Made by a program: the position numbers and the translations under genes. The notes beneath the pieces are model-generated. The model did not search any database. It was not told the origin of the DNA and saw only the letters and a list, made by a program, of their open reading frames with translations. From contig NZ_JAHUZB010000003.1 in the NCBI RefSeq assembly GCF_019218635.1, positions 1 through 64,000 on the forward strand: DNA of 64,000 nt. The letters run 5' to 3'. This DNA comes from Enterococcus alishanensis (GTDB lineage Bacteria > Bacillota > Bacilli > Lactobacillales > Enterococcaceae). Numbering within the stretch: position 1 is the stretch's first letter; every line of letters starts with the position of its first letter. This document shows, piece after piece, positions 25,518 to 33,788 of this stretch.

Positions 25518-25958
25518 TATATATAAAGTTCAAAAAATGACAAAAAACCCTAAACAAGCTTACTGCGCTTGATAATGTAGGCGCTTTCATATGATTTAAA
25601 ACTGCCATGACAGTGTTTTTAATAAAGTAAAAGACGAATGTTTCTCTGAATTTTTGGTGAAAAAATCAAAGAAAACGTTTAAAAATGTGAAAATATATAG
25701 TAAAATCGTCATAGCGATGAAGATAGAAAAACATTTTTTCCGAAAATAACTTGCATTTTTCTGTGCTTTATGGTTATTTTTATGTCGGGTTAGGTGAATT
25801 ATTACACAAGCATATTATTTGACTCGGTAAATTGCAAACTGTTATACATCAAGTTTTTTTGGTAATCGTCGCTATAAAAAATGTCATGTAAAACAATCTG
25901 CGTATTGTTTTTATGAGCCATGTGAAGATGGCAAAATATAGCTAAGGGAGTGTTGATT
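25518..25958 (+). other. Long leader/intergenic region before pepQ
   Basis: About 440 bp with no open frame. It contains the candidate cre and promoter given separately, then a leader of about 245 nt. The leader has loose inverted repeats but no riboswitch I recognise. Confidence 0.4.
25670..25706 (+). promoter_or_regulatory. Candidate pepQ promoter with overlapping cre-like site
   Basis: TTTAAA (25678-25683), a 17-bp spacer and TAAAAT (25701-25706). AGAAAACGTTTAAA at 25670-25683 matches 12 of 14 positions of the CcpA cre consensus and overlaps the -35, suggesting catabolite repression. This is inferred from match only. Confidence 0.4.
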
Positions 25959-27038
25959 TTGTTAAAAGAAAGTCGCGTTCAAAGAATCGTTGAGAAGATG
26001 AAAGAGGAAGACTACGGTCAGTTACTTGTTTCTGATCCAGTAGCAATCTTTTATTTGACTGGACGTTGGATCCATCCTGGTGAACGGTTATTAGTATTGG
26101 TGATTACACCAGAAGGTAAAAATACTTTAATCGTTAACAAACTATTCCCGATCGAAGAAGATTTAGGTGTGGACAAAGTCTTTATCGATGATACGGATGA
26201 TGGTGTGGCTAAAGTTTTAGAATATGTTGACTCAAGCAAAAAATTTGGGATCGACAAAAACTGGCCAGCTCATTTCTTATTACGCTTAATGGAATTAGTG
26301 CCAGATGCAAAATTAGGCAACGGCTCAACGATCACTGACAGTGTGCGTGCAATCAAAGATGATGAAGAACAAGAATTGATGAGAGAAGCTTCTCGTTCTA
26401 ATGACATGGCGATTGATCGCTTGAAGAAACTTCTTTCTAATGGCTGGACTGAACGTAAAATGACTGAAGAATTAGCGAAAATTTATGCTGAATTAGGCAA
26501 TTCTGGTTATTCATTTGATCCAATCGTTGCTTATGGCGCAAACGGAGCTGACCCGCATCACGAAACAGATGATTCATTACCTAAACCAGGTGATAGCATC
26601 GTTGTTGATATCGGTGGCGTGAAAAACAACTACTGCTCAGATATGACAAGAACTTATTTCTACAAAGAAGTTCCTGAAAAGAGCCGAGAAGTTTTCGAAA
26701 TCGTTAAAGAAGCTTGTCAAAGAGGAATCGATGCAGTGAAACCTGGCGTAACATTGGCATCAATTGATGCAGCTGCTCGTGACTACATTACTGAAAAAGG
26801 CTATGGCGAATACTTCACTCACCGTCTAGGTCACTTCATCGGTATTGAAGATCATGAAACTGGAGATGTTTCAGGTTCTAACCAAAACTTGACTGAAGTC
26901 GGCAACGTCTTTTCAATCGAACCAGGCATTTATATTCCTGGCGAAGTTGGTGTGCGGATTGAAGATTTAGTAATCGTAACAGAAGATGGCTGCGAAAACT
27001 TAAACAGCTATCCAAAAGATCTAGAAATCGTTGGCTAG
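25959..27038 (+). CDS. pepQ: Second M24 Xaa-Pro peptidase (PepQ-like)
   Basis: The start is probably the TTG at 25959, eight bases after AAGGGAG; a GTG at 25950 overlaps that site. About 359 residues. The N-terminal creatinase domain contains LLVSDPVAIFYLTGRW. The pita-bread domain has the metal ligands: Asp in VVDIGGVKNNYCSDMTRT (both Asp), His in HRLGHFIGIEDHE, Glu in FSIEPGIYI and Glu in GVRIEDLV. The GHFIGIEDHE form is usual in LAB PepQ prolidases, which split Xaa-Pro dipeptides. It is followed after 10 bp by the proline iminopeptidase, so the two genes are probably one operon. Confidence 0.88.
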   Translation: MLKESRVQRIVEKMKEEDYGQLLVSDPVAIFYLTGRWIHPGERLLVLVITPEGKNTLIVNKLFPIEEDLGVDKVFIDDTDDGVAKVLEYVDSSKKFGIDKNWPAHFLLRLMELVPDAKLGNGSTITDSVRAIKDDEEQELMREASRSNDMAIDRLKKLLSNGWTERKMTEELAKIYAELGNSGYSFDPIVAYGANGADPHHETDDSLPKPGDSIVVDIGGVKNNYCSDMTRTYFYKEVPEKSREVFEIVKEACQRGIDAVKPGVTLASIDAAARDYITEKGYGEYFTHRLGHFIGIEDHETGDVSGSNQNLTEVGNVFSIEPGIYIPGEVGVRIEDLVIVTEDGCENLNSYPKDLEIVG

Positions 27039-27048
27039 GAGGAATAAG

Positions 27049-27930
27049 ATGAAAATCACCGAAGGCTATATGCCCTTTAAAGATTACAAAACTTATTATC
27101 GGGTAGTCGGTGAGCAAGGTCAGGGGAAAACACCTCTGATCTTACTTCACGGCGGCCCAGGCTCTACCCATAATTATTTCGAAGTACTAGATGAGATGGC
27201 AGTCGATGGCCGTCAGTTGATTATGTATGATCAGCTTGGCTGCGGAAAATCAGCAGTTCCATCAAATCCAAGTCTTTGGACAAAAGAAACCTGGACAGAA
27301 GAATTGATTGCTTTGAGAGAACATCTAGGGTTAGACGAAGTCCATATTCTAGGTCAATCTTGGGGCGGCATGTTAGCAATTATTTATGCTTGTGATTACC
27401 AACCCAAAGGAATCAAGAGTTTGATTCTATCAAGTACCTTGCCTTCAGCAAAATTATGGGCGCAAGAACAACACCGCATGATTAAATTCATGTCAGAAGA
27501 AGATCAAGCAGCAATTGCTAAGGCAGAAGCTACTGGGAACTACGATGACCCAGCTTATTTGGCTGCCAATGATCGTTTTATGGTGCGTCATGCTGCGGCA
27601 GTACCAACAGCAGATTCACCTGAACCACTGCGTCGGGAAAAAGTACCCGGAACAGAAAGCTACATCACAGGTTGGGGACCAAACGAATATTCACCAACTG
27701 GTACTTTGCATGACTATGAATATACAGATAAATTACCAAACTTAATGATTCCTAGTCTAGTAACTAGCGGCACCAATGATTTGTCCACACCACTAGTTGC
27801 AAAAACCATGTTTGATGCCATCCCAAATGCAAAATGGGAACTATTCGCCTACAGCCGTCACATGCCATTTGTTGAAGAAAAACCTAAATATATGGCAATT
27901 TTGGAACAATGGATGCGTGATAACGACTAA
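27049..27930 (+). CDS. Proline iminopeptidase (alpha/beta hydrolase, S33)
   Basis: A 293-residue hydrolase from the ATG at 27049, behind AGGAGGAAT. Motifs: oxyanion HGGPGSTHNYF near residues 37-47, the nucleophile GQSWGGM with Ser near 105-110, an Asp in SGTNDLSTP and a His in SRHMPFVEE. This is the PepIP type of lactic acid bacteria, which releases N-terminal proline from short peptides. It sits between pepQ and a peptide transporter, forming a proline-release set. It would supply L-proline to the racemase and reductase operon at 50-57 kb. Confidence 0.88.
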   Translation: MKITEGYMPFKDYKTYYRVVGEQGQGKTPLILLHGGPGSTHNYFEVLDEMAVDGRQLIMYDQLGCGKSAVPSNPSLWTKETWTEELIALREHLGLDEVHILGQSWGGMLAIIYACDYQPKGIKSLILSSTLPSAKLWAQEQHRMIKFMSEEDQAAIAKAEATGNYDDPAYLAANDRFMVRHAAAVPTADSPEPLRREKVPGTESYITGWGPNEYSPTGTLHDYEYTDKLPNLMIPSLVTSGTNDLSTPLVAKTMFDAIPNAKWELFAYSRHMPFVEEKPKYMAILEQWMRDND

Positions 27931-27961
27931 AAAAATATTTATTTAAGAAAGAAGGATGAAA

Positions 27962-29314
27962 ATGGAAGCGACTCCTGTGAAAAAGAAAAAACCTTTTGGC
28001 TTTTATGTCTGTTCATTGAGTTTCTCTTTTGAGCGTTGTGCTTTTTATACTGTAAAGTATATGTTGGCAATTTGGATTGCAACAACTGTTGGTAAAGGCG
28101 GGTTAGGATTTGATGATGTGAAGGCAGCTTCAATGTCTGGGGCATTCTTAGCTGCGACTTATATCACACCAATCGTTGGGGGCTATTTAGCCGATTACTG
28201 GTTGAGCCCACGACTTTGTGTACCAGCAGGTGCAGTTTTAATGGGGATTGGTTATTTGCTTACTTGGCAAGCCAATTCATTAGGTATGGTTTGGGCAATG
28301 ATTATTTTAGTTGCCATCGGGACTGGTTTATTCAAAGGGAACTTATCAGGGATTAACGGGTTGCTGTTCAGTGATGAAAAAGAACTGAATGAGGCCTTCT
28401 CAGTACAGTATTCATTTGTAAATATCGGTTCATTTACTGGGACAACATTCTTAGTATTATTAATTCCAGTAATTGGTTACAACGGCGTATTCTTAATTTG
28501 TGGATTGCTATTATTCTTAGATGCTATTTGGTTCTTAGTAAACGGTCGTGCTTTAGGTGACGCTGGTAAAAAACCATTCAAAATCGACCAACGTCAATTC
28601 GTTGACGAACAAAAGAAAGCAGCTGAAGAAAATCAACCTTTATCTGCTACTGATAAAAAACGTGTATTTGCGATTGTATTAGTAACAATCTTCTCAATTG
28701 TTTTCTGGACTGTTTGGTATTTGGCTTATATGCCTGCTTACTACTACTTCGGTTGGGGTGACGGCGCTGGATTCTTAGGCCGTGCCAACTGGTTTATCGG
28801 TAACTTCCATGTACCAACTTCTTACTTCGATTCAATGAACGCCTTGACTTGTATTATCTTAGGTCCACTTTTAGGTCGTTTATGGACGAAGATGGCGAAC
28901 CGTCCGAAAGGCGATATGAGCATGTTCAAGAAAACTGCCTTAGGAATTATCCTAGTTGGTCTTTCTTATGTGGTTATGGTCTTCTCAGACATGATTGGTA
29001 ACGGCGCAACTTCATTAGTATGGATTGCAGTTATTTCAATCTTGATGTCAGTTGGGGAAATGATCTTCTCGCCATTAGGGAACTCATTTATCGTGAACTT
29101 GGCACCATCAAAACTAATGGGCTTCTTGTTAGGTTTATGGCCAATCGCGGTATTCGCTTCAACTTTGATTTATCCAAGAATTTATTCATTGTTACAAACA
29201 ACTGATCCTAGTCAATTCCAAATGGGTTACGGAATCTTAGCAGCTATCGTAATCGTGATTGGTTTGGTTCTATGGTTTGGTTCTAAAACATTGGATCAAT
29301 TAGAAAAAGATTAA
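27962..29314 (+). CDS. POT/PTR-family proton-dependent di-/tripeptide transporter
   Basis: About 450 residues from the ATG at 27962, nine bases after GAAGG (an ATG at 27956 abuts the ribosome site). It has 12-14 membrane segments. The family signature is SFERCAFYTVKYML near residues 20-33, the bacterial variant of the E-x-x-E-R/FYxxx motif with only one Glu left, and the second PTR motif GTGLFKGNLSGINGLLF lies near 110-126. It imports di- and tripeptides with protons. It follows pepQ and the proline iminopeptidase, consistent with scavenging of peptides for amino acid fermentation. Confidence 0.88.
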   Translation: MEATPVKKKKPFGFYVCSLSFSFERCAFYTVKYMLAIWIATTVGKGGLGFDDVKAASMSGAFLAATYITPIVGGYLADYWLSPRLCVPAGAVLMGIGYLLTWQANSLGMVWAMIILVAIGTGLFKGNLSGINGLLFSDEKELNEAFSVQYSFVNIGSFTGTTFLVLLIPVIGYNGVFLICGLLLFLDAIWFLVNGRALGDAGKKPFKIDQRQFVDEQKKAAEENQPLSATDKKRVFAIVLVTIFSIVFWTVWYLAYMPAYYYFGWGDGAGFLGRANWFIGNFHVPTSYFDSMNALTCIILGPLLGRLWTKMANRPKGDMSMFKKTALGIILVGLSYVVMVFSDMIGNGATSLVWIAVISILMSVGEMIFSPLGNSFIVNLAPSKLMGFLLGLWPIAVFASTLIYPRIYSLLQTTDPSQFQMGYGILAAIVIVIGLVLWFGSKTLDQLEKD

Positions 29315-29323
29315 TCAGACTTT

Positions 29324-29358
29324 AGACTTTGGAGAATTTTCTTCGAAGTCTTTTTTTT
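29324..29358 (+). terminator. Intrinsic terminator of the peptide operon
   Basis: AGACTT and AAGTCT with an inner GAGAA/TTCTTC helix, followed by eight T. Confidence 0.75.
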
Positions 29359-29451
29359 ATCAGTTTGACCGCTATTTTTAAAAAAGATAAAATGGATAAA
29401 AGCGCTTCAAAAAAGGAGAAAAGCTAATAAGTAAACAAAGAAGGTGAAACC

Positions 29452-30285
29452 ATGTACCAACGAGATATCGAGATCATTATGAGTTATAAAAAGCAGTTTG
29501 ATTTTGATTATTGGACGACGGAGGATTTACGTTTGTTTAAGGGCAGTCCGTATAATGCAGTGACGGCACCGACTTATTTGGTGGAGCTGGGAATACCAAT
29601 TGATGATCCGGTGATTCAGGCAAATGTCGATTTGCTGTTTTCAGTGTTAAGGGAAGATGGGCGTTTTAAAGTCTATCCAAAAGGTGGTATGGTCCCTTGT
29701 CAGACAGCGATTACTTTGACGAGCTTGTGTCGTTTAGGACAAGCGCAAGATCCGCGGCTGGCAAACTCTTACCGCTATTTTTTAGAGATGCAAGAAGCTG
29801 ATGGTGGTTGGAAATGTAAAAAATATAGTTTTGGACGGGGACCAGAGACGGAATTTTCCACTCCCATGACAACGTTGTATGTGTTGCATGCTTTTATTTA
29901 TCAACCGAATTTTAAAGAATTGCGGCAATTAGATGGGGCGGTAGAATTTTTATTAAAACATTGGGAGATGAAGGTGCCAATTGGTCCTTGTCATTATGGA
30001 ATTGGCAGGTTGTTTATGCAAGTGGAGTATCCGTTAGGGGATTACAATATTTTTCATTATGTCTATGTCTTGTCCCATTATCCTAAAGCGCAAAAAGACC
30101 CGCGTTTTTTGGAAGCGTTTGAATGGCTGAAAAGTCGAACGGTTGCGGATCAAATCGTGGTGGAACGCCATTCTCCTCGTTTGAATAAATTGGCTTTTTG
30201 TAAAAAAGGGGAAGTCAGTCAGTTAGCAACAAAGTATTATCAAATGATTTTGGAAAATTTGACTATCAATAAAGGAGCTGATTAA
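29452..30285 (+). CDS. Alpha/alpha-toroid (prenyltransferase/cyclase-like) protein
   Basis: A 277-residue protein with repeats resembling terpene cyclase/prenyltransferase alpha-alpha barrels: FSVLREDGRF at about 61-70, FLEMQEADGGWKC at about 118-130 and WLKSRTVADQ near the end. The QEADGGW stretch is a QW-like motif. There is no DXDD active site, so cyclase activity is not supported. It is usually annotated as a prenyltransferase-like protein of unknown function. The ribosome site is GAAGG and the gene is followed by a small zinc-ribbon gene 13 bp later. Confidence 0.6.
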   Translation: MYQRDIEIIMSYKKQFDFDYWTTEDLRLFKGSPYNAVTAPTYLVELGIPIDDPVIQANVDLLFSVLREDGRFKVYPKGGMVPCQTAITLTSLCRLGQAQDPRLANSYRYFLEMQEADGGWKCKKYSFGRGPETEFSTPMTTLYVLHAFIYQPNFKELRQLDGAVEFLLKHWEMKVPIGPCHYGIGRLFMQVEYPLGDYNIFHYVYVLSHYPKAQKDPRFLEAFEWLKSRTVADQIVVERHSPRLNKLAFCKKGEVSQLATKYYQMILENLTINKGAD

Positions 30286-30298
30286 AGGAGCTGATAAA

Positions 30299-30571
30299 AT
30301 GCAAGAAATCACTTATTGTCAAAGTTGTGGAATGCCCTTGGAAAATCAGGAAATGTTGGGGACAGATGCTGGCGGTAGTAAAAATCAAGAGTATTGTTTT
30401 TATTGTTATCAAGATGGAAATTTCACAAGTGAAAGGACGATGGAGGAAATGATTGCGCTTAGTGTGCAGCATTTAAAGGAAGATAGGGTACTGAAGGCAC
30501 AAAATAAAACAGAAACTGAAGCCCGAGAATTTATGTTGGGATTGTTCCCGCAGTTGAAACGGTGGCAGTAA
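30299..30571 (+). CDS. Small zinc-ribbon protein
   Basis: A 90-residue protein. Two CxxC-type pairs are visible, CQSCGMPL at residues 8-15 and CFYCYQDG at 33-40, as in the putative zinc-ribbon family (zinc_ribbon_12). The C-terminal helical part carries TMEEMIALSVQHLKED. Such proteins are small and their roles unknown. It is probably co-transcribed with the preceding toroid gene, whose last codons repeat the GGAGCTGAT motif that serves as its ribosome site. Confidence 0.7.
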   Translation: MQEITYCQSCGMPLENQEMLGTDAGGSKNQEYCFYCYQDGNFTSERTMEEMIALSVQHLKEDRVLKAQNKTETEAREFMLGLFPQLKRWQ

Positions 30572-30589
30572 AAGCTTGCTATAATAATG

Positions 30590-30627
30590 AACAGTTTTAG
30601 GTAAAGTCATCCTAAAACTGTTTTTTT
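30590..30627 (+). terminator. Intrinsic terminator
   Basis: A perfect 12-bp stem, AACAGTTTTAGG and CCTAAAACTGTT, followed by TTTTTA. Confidence 0.9.
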
Positions 30628-30637
30628 ATCGAGATAA

Positions 30638-30680
30638 GTATCTACTTTTTAAATGTATATACACATGATATAATAGATAC
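30638..30680 (+). promoter_or_regulatory. Toxin-antitoxin promoter and inverted-repeat operator
   Basis: Extended -10 TGATATAAT at 30666-30674. GTATCT (30638-30643) and AGATAC (30675-30680) are an inverted repeat flanking it, a plausible site for autoregulation by the AbrB-type antitoxin. Confidence 0.5.
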
Positions 30681-30695
30681 AAAGGAGAGATTTCA

Positions 30696-30926
30696 ATGGA
30701 AAAAAAATATAAAATCAGAAAATCTGGCAATAGTGATGTGACCACGATTCCTAAAGAAGTTAAAGAACATATCGGGGTCAATACTGGCGATTCAATAAGT
30801 TATTTGTTGAAGGAAGATGGTTCGATTGTGATCACTAAAGCCGTTGAAGAGGTTGATATTGATCAAATTGTGATTTCCGTGATGGCTGAATATGATGAAG
30901 CAATTAAAGATTTGGTAGACTTATGA
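30696..30926 (+). CDS. AbrB/MazE-type antitoxin
   Basis: A 76-residue protein. Residues 4-46 form a SpoVT-AbrB swapped-hairpin fold (RKSGNSDVTTIPKEVKEHIG, then GDSISYLLKEDGSIVI), which binds DNA. The acidic C-terminal tail (VISVMAEYDEAIKDLVDL) is the expected toxin-binding segment. Its last codons overlap the start of the Doc toxin by 4 bp (ATGA). It probably represses its own promoter at 30638-30680. A typical enterococcal stabilisation module. Confidence 0.85.
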   Translation: MEKKYKIRKSGNSDVTTIPKEVKEHIGVNTGDSISYLLKEDGSIVITKAVEEVDIDQIVISVMAEYDEAIKDLVDL

Positions 30927-31327
30927 TTTACTTGAGTAGTGAAGCAATTGTAAGGATTAACGCGCGAGTCATAACAAATTATTCGCCTGGTGAAATGATT
31001 GGATTGAAAGATGCAAAAGCCTTAGCAATGATAGTAAATTTGCCACAGCAAGTCGTTTTTGGTCAAGAACTTTATCAAACGATTTTCGATAAAGCGGCTA
31101 TTTTAGTGATAAATTTAATCAAACGTCATCCTTTTCACAATGGGAATAAGCGTACAGCGCTAGTCGCTATGGTGACTTTTTTGAAAATAAATGACTACCG
31201 AGTTGATTTGGACCAAGCAGAGGCGGTTGCTTTTATTTTAAAGATCACAACTAGCCAACTGGCATTTGACGAATTAAAAGCAGAAGTTGTTGAAAAACTA
31301 GCCGAAATAGCTGGCTCAATAGATTAA
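30923..31327 (+). CDS. doc: Fic/Doc-family toxin
   Basis: A 134-residue protein with the Fic core motif HPFHNGNKRT at residues 69-78, matching the Doc pattern H-x-F-x-[D/N]-[G/A]-N-K-R. Doc phosphorylates elongation factor Tu and stops translation (known for P1 Doc). All motif residues are intact, so the toxin looks functional. Start overlaps the antitoxin stop by 4 bp, typical of translational coupling. The antitoxin is AbrB-like rather than Phd. It lies 10 kb from the replicon genes and may help keep the element. Confidence 0.88.
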   Translation: MIYLSSEAIVRINARVITNYSPGEMIGLKDAKALAMIVNLPQQVVFGQELYQTIFDKAAILVINLIKRHPFHNGNKRTALVAMVTFLKINDYRVDLDQAEAVAFILKITTSQLAFDELKAEVVEKLAEIAGSID

Positions 31328-31365
31328 AACTTGTCTGGATGAAAGTATCTAAGACAAGTTTTTTT
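31328..31365 (+). terminator. Intrinsic terminator of the toxin-antitoxin operon
   Basis: AACTTGTCT and AGACAAGTT, followed by seven T. It overlaps the end of the converging ABC permease pseudogene. Confidence 0.8.
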
Positions 31366-31370
31366 GTATA

Positions 31371-32021
31371 CTATAAATCAACTTTTTCAAAGCGTTCTTT
31401 GGAAATTTTAAAGGCCAAGAGGTTGCCAGCGATGAAGAAAATCAATGCGAAAAGAAATATCGGTAGTTGCAATCGTAGATCGGTTTTATTTAGACTATTT
31501 AACCAAGCTAATTTGGGGATGTGGCTGATGGTTTCAGTTAAAACAGCTATTAAAAGGGCGGGTACCATTCCTTTGATAAAGGCCTTGCCAATTTTGTAGG
31601 CTGTTTTGTAAAATTCGGTGAAAAAGAAAAAGTTGAACAGTGTGAAAACCAGCAAACCAGCGGCATAATAAGTTAAATTTGGCGCAATACCAACGGTGTT
31701 TTTAATGGGGATTTGAGTGATTCGAATGATTGTAAAAGATAGAGTCAGAAATAATTGGGCGATTTGTGTAGTGATAAATAATGCAAATTTACCTTTTACG
31801 ACCTGACTTTTTTTAACTGGCAAAGTTGCCGTTTAAAAAGCATCGTGATTTTCTCGTCCATTTTGCAAAGTAATCAGTGGCGCGAAACAGCCAAAAATAA
31901 AAACCGTCGTGTAAGGATAGCTAGGAATTAAAATCAGTGCCCCCATCCATAATAAAATATAGAGAGTGGGATGGGCTGCTAAACGAAACTCTTTATACAG
32001 CAAATGATTCATGTGAAACAT
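31371..32021 (-). pseudogene. ABC-2-type permease broken by a single in-frame TAA
   Basis: From the ATG at 32021 the frame reads 62 codons ending GRENHDAF, then TAA at 31833-31835, and continues in the same frame with TATLPVKKSQVVKGKFALF to a stop at 31371. Without the stop it would be a permease of about 216 residues with six membrane segments. In relatives the broken position usually carries Tyr, so one substitution (TAT/TAC to TAA) explains it. It overlaps the ATPase gene by 29 bp. Read-through or re-initiation at 31823 (MPVKKSQ) cannot be excluded. Confidence 0.75.
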
Positions 32022-32748
32022 TCCTTTCTGAGTAGAGCATGATGTCTTCTAAAGTCGTATTTGCTGGATTTTCCTTTTGAAAAGTCTGGATAAAGCGATC
32101 TTTCTCAGCACTTAATACCAGTTGACCTTTTCGAATATAAGTAATATGAGTGGCACATTTGTCTAAATCCGAAGTAATGTGCGTAGAAAAAAGAATACTT
32201 CTGGTGCCGTCAGCAACTAAGGATTGAAAAATCTCTAATAATTCCTCGCGAGTGACAGGATCTAGGCCGCTAGTCGGTTCATCAAAAATAAACAATTTTG
32301 CTTGGTGGGATAAAGCTAAGGCAATTGCATATTTGACTTTCATACCTTCAGATAATTGGTTAACTTTTTTATTTTCAGCCAATTCAAAAAGCGTCATGTA
32401 TTTTTGGTAAGCAGCTTCATCCCAATGACGATAAAATTTTTTAGTGACTTGTGAAATATCCCGTAATTTTTTGTAAGGATAAAAATCTGTCCCTCCTAGG
32501 ACAATCCCTAATTGTTGCTTACAAGCTGCTTCAGCTTGAAAAAAATTTTGTCCAAACATCTTAATTTCCCCACTATCTGGGTGCACCATATTTAGCAAAG
32601 ATTTGAGAGCCGTGCTTTTACCAGCCCCATTTTTGCCAATCAGCCCCATGATTGCGCCGGCGGGCAAATTAAAGCATAGTCTGTCTAAAGTAAATTGCGG
32701 GTATTTTTTAGTCAAATTTCTGACAGTCAATAAATCCATGAAAATCAC
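31993..32748 (-). CDS. ABC transporter ATP-binding protein (YtrB-like)
   Basis: A 251-residue ATPase. Walker A GKNGAGKST at about 37-45 and Walker B LFIFDEPTSGLDP near 155-167 are intact; the signature is the variant QLSEGMKVKYAIALAL. This short-signature type (SEGM) is seen in the YtrB/antimicrobial-peptide and bacitracin-type exporters regulated by GntR or XRE proteins. Its partner permease, overlapping downstream, is broken. It overlaps the upstream XRE-AbrB regulator by 4 bp, so the three genes form one operon. Confidence 0.85.
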   Translation of the reverse strand: MIFMDLLTVRNLTKKYPQFTLDRLCFNLPAGAIMGLIGKNGAGKSTALKSLLNMVHPDSGEIKMFGQNFFQAEAACKQQLGIVLGGTDFYPYKKLRDISQVTKKFYRHWDEAAYQKYMTLFELAENKKVNQLSEGMKVKYAIALALSHQAKLFIFDEPTSGLDPVTREELLEIFQSLVADGTRSILFSTHITSDLDKCATHITYIRKGQLVLSAEKDRFIQTFQKENPANTTLEDIMLYSERNVSHESFAV

Positions 32749-33203
32749 TCCTTTGTTTTCGGATAAAAATTGTCCATCATTTCCTCAGCTGCCCGCAAGA
32801 AATGATCCGCGGGAATCAAGGCCAAACCTTGTGTTTCAGTTGCACTATCACCTAAGACCATCAAGCGATCCCCAGCTTTTAGCTGCAACAAATCTCTAGC
32901 AGCTTTTGGCAATACTACTTGTCCTCTTTCAGCGAGAACGACAGTGCCAAAAATATGTTTATTTTTCGGTGGCAGGGGAATATTTTCGGTTGGCGAATAA
33001 TAAATTAAATCTTCTAAGGAAACATCATAAAGTTGCGCCAATAAATCGCAGTTTATCAAGTCTGGAATCGTCTCCCCAGCTTCCCATTTAGAGACAGCTT
33101 GGCGGGAAACACCGATTTTTTCAGCCACAGTCTCAATGGAATAATGATTGCCTTTGCGCAAATAAATCAAATTCTGACTGAGATTCATTTTTTTATTTTT
33201 CAT
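32745..33203 (-). CDS. XRE-HTH/AbrB fusion transcriptional regulator
   Basis: I take the ATG at 33203, ten bases after GGAGG; ATGs at 33227 and 33212 are upstream or too close. The protein is about 152 residues. An N-terminal HTH_3 domain (LIYLRKGNHYSIETVAEKIG, SRQAVSKWEAGE) covers roughly residues 5-60, and a SpoVT-AbrB domain (GTVVLAERGQVVLPKAARDL) roughly 85-125. The pairing of two DNA-binding folds in one chain is a known Firmicute architecture. It leads an operon with an ABC ATPase and the broken permease, which it probably regulates. Confidence 0.82.
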   Translation of the reverse strand: MKNKKMNLSQNLIYLRKGNHYSIETVAEKIGVSRQAVSKWEAGETIPDLINCDLLAQLYDVSLEDLIYYSPTENIPLPPKNKHIFGTVVLAERGQVVLPKAARDLLQLKAGDRLMVLGDSATETQGLALIPADHFLRAAEEMMDNFYPKTKE

Positions 33204-33227
33204 ACTTTTCATACCTCCCACTTTCAT

Positions 33228-33563
33228 TTTAACAAGTCATTCCAGAGATTCAACCAACTCTTGAATACATTTTTTGTTCGTTTTAGTTGCACAAGTAAAA
33301 TCAATAGTTGCTGTAGCAATTGTAGATTTTCATCATCATACATGCGATAAGCATAGTCAGATATTTTTTTGACTTTGAATCGAACCCTAGCTAGCGTAAG
33401 GTACGCGTAGAAATATCATAAGATCTAGAAACAGCAGTATTCGCACATTATGACATGCTTTTTATCTCCATTTTTCAGTATGAACTGCGGAAGGACCTTG
33501 ACGTCAAAATAAGTCTGATAAATATTGTGCTAGAGGGAATTTCTTTCAAGACTGATTTTATTC
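33228..33563. other. Intergenic stretch without recognised genes
   Basis: About 335 bp between the XRE regulator and the antiporter terminator. Weak inverted repeats only. No open frame that looks coding. Confidence 0.4.
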
Positions 33564-33602
33564 GAAAAAATGCTAATACTGATTAATTTATCAGTATTAG
33601 CA
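33564..33602 (-). terminator. Intrinsic terminator of the fluoride operon
   Basis: A perfect 13-bp stem, TGCTAATACTGAT (33571-33583) and ATCAGTATTAGCA (33590-33602), followed on the minus strand by six T. It lies about 190 bp after the antiporter stop. Confidence 0.8.
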
Positions 33603-33788
33603 TTCCAATTGTAATTTAGCGATCTGGAAGTCTATTTGCTATTTTTACCTTACGATTTCGATAGATAAAATGATTGAGTGAAATAGTATGAACCATTATA
33701 TCGGTGGATATAGTGTGGGTCGCTAAAAAATGTAAATAAAAATGATTGTCATTCTTTTTAAGGTATCACAGTAGTTTTATTGGTAAAC

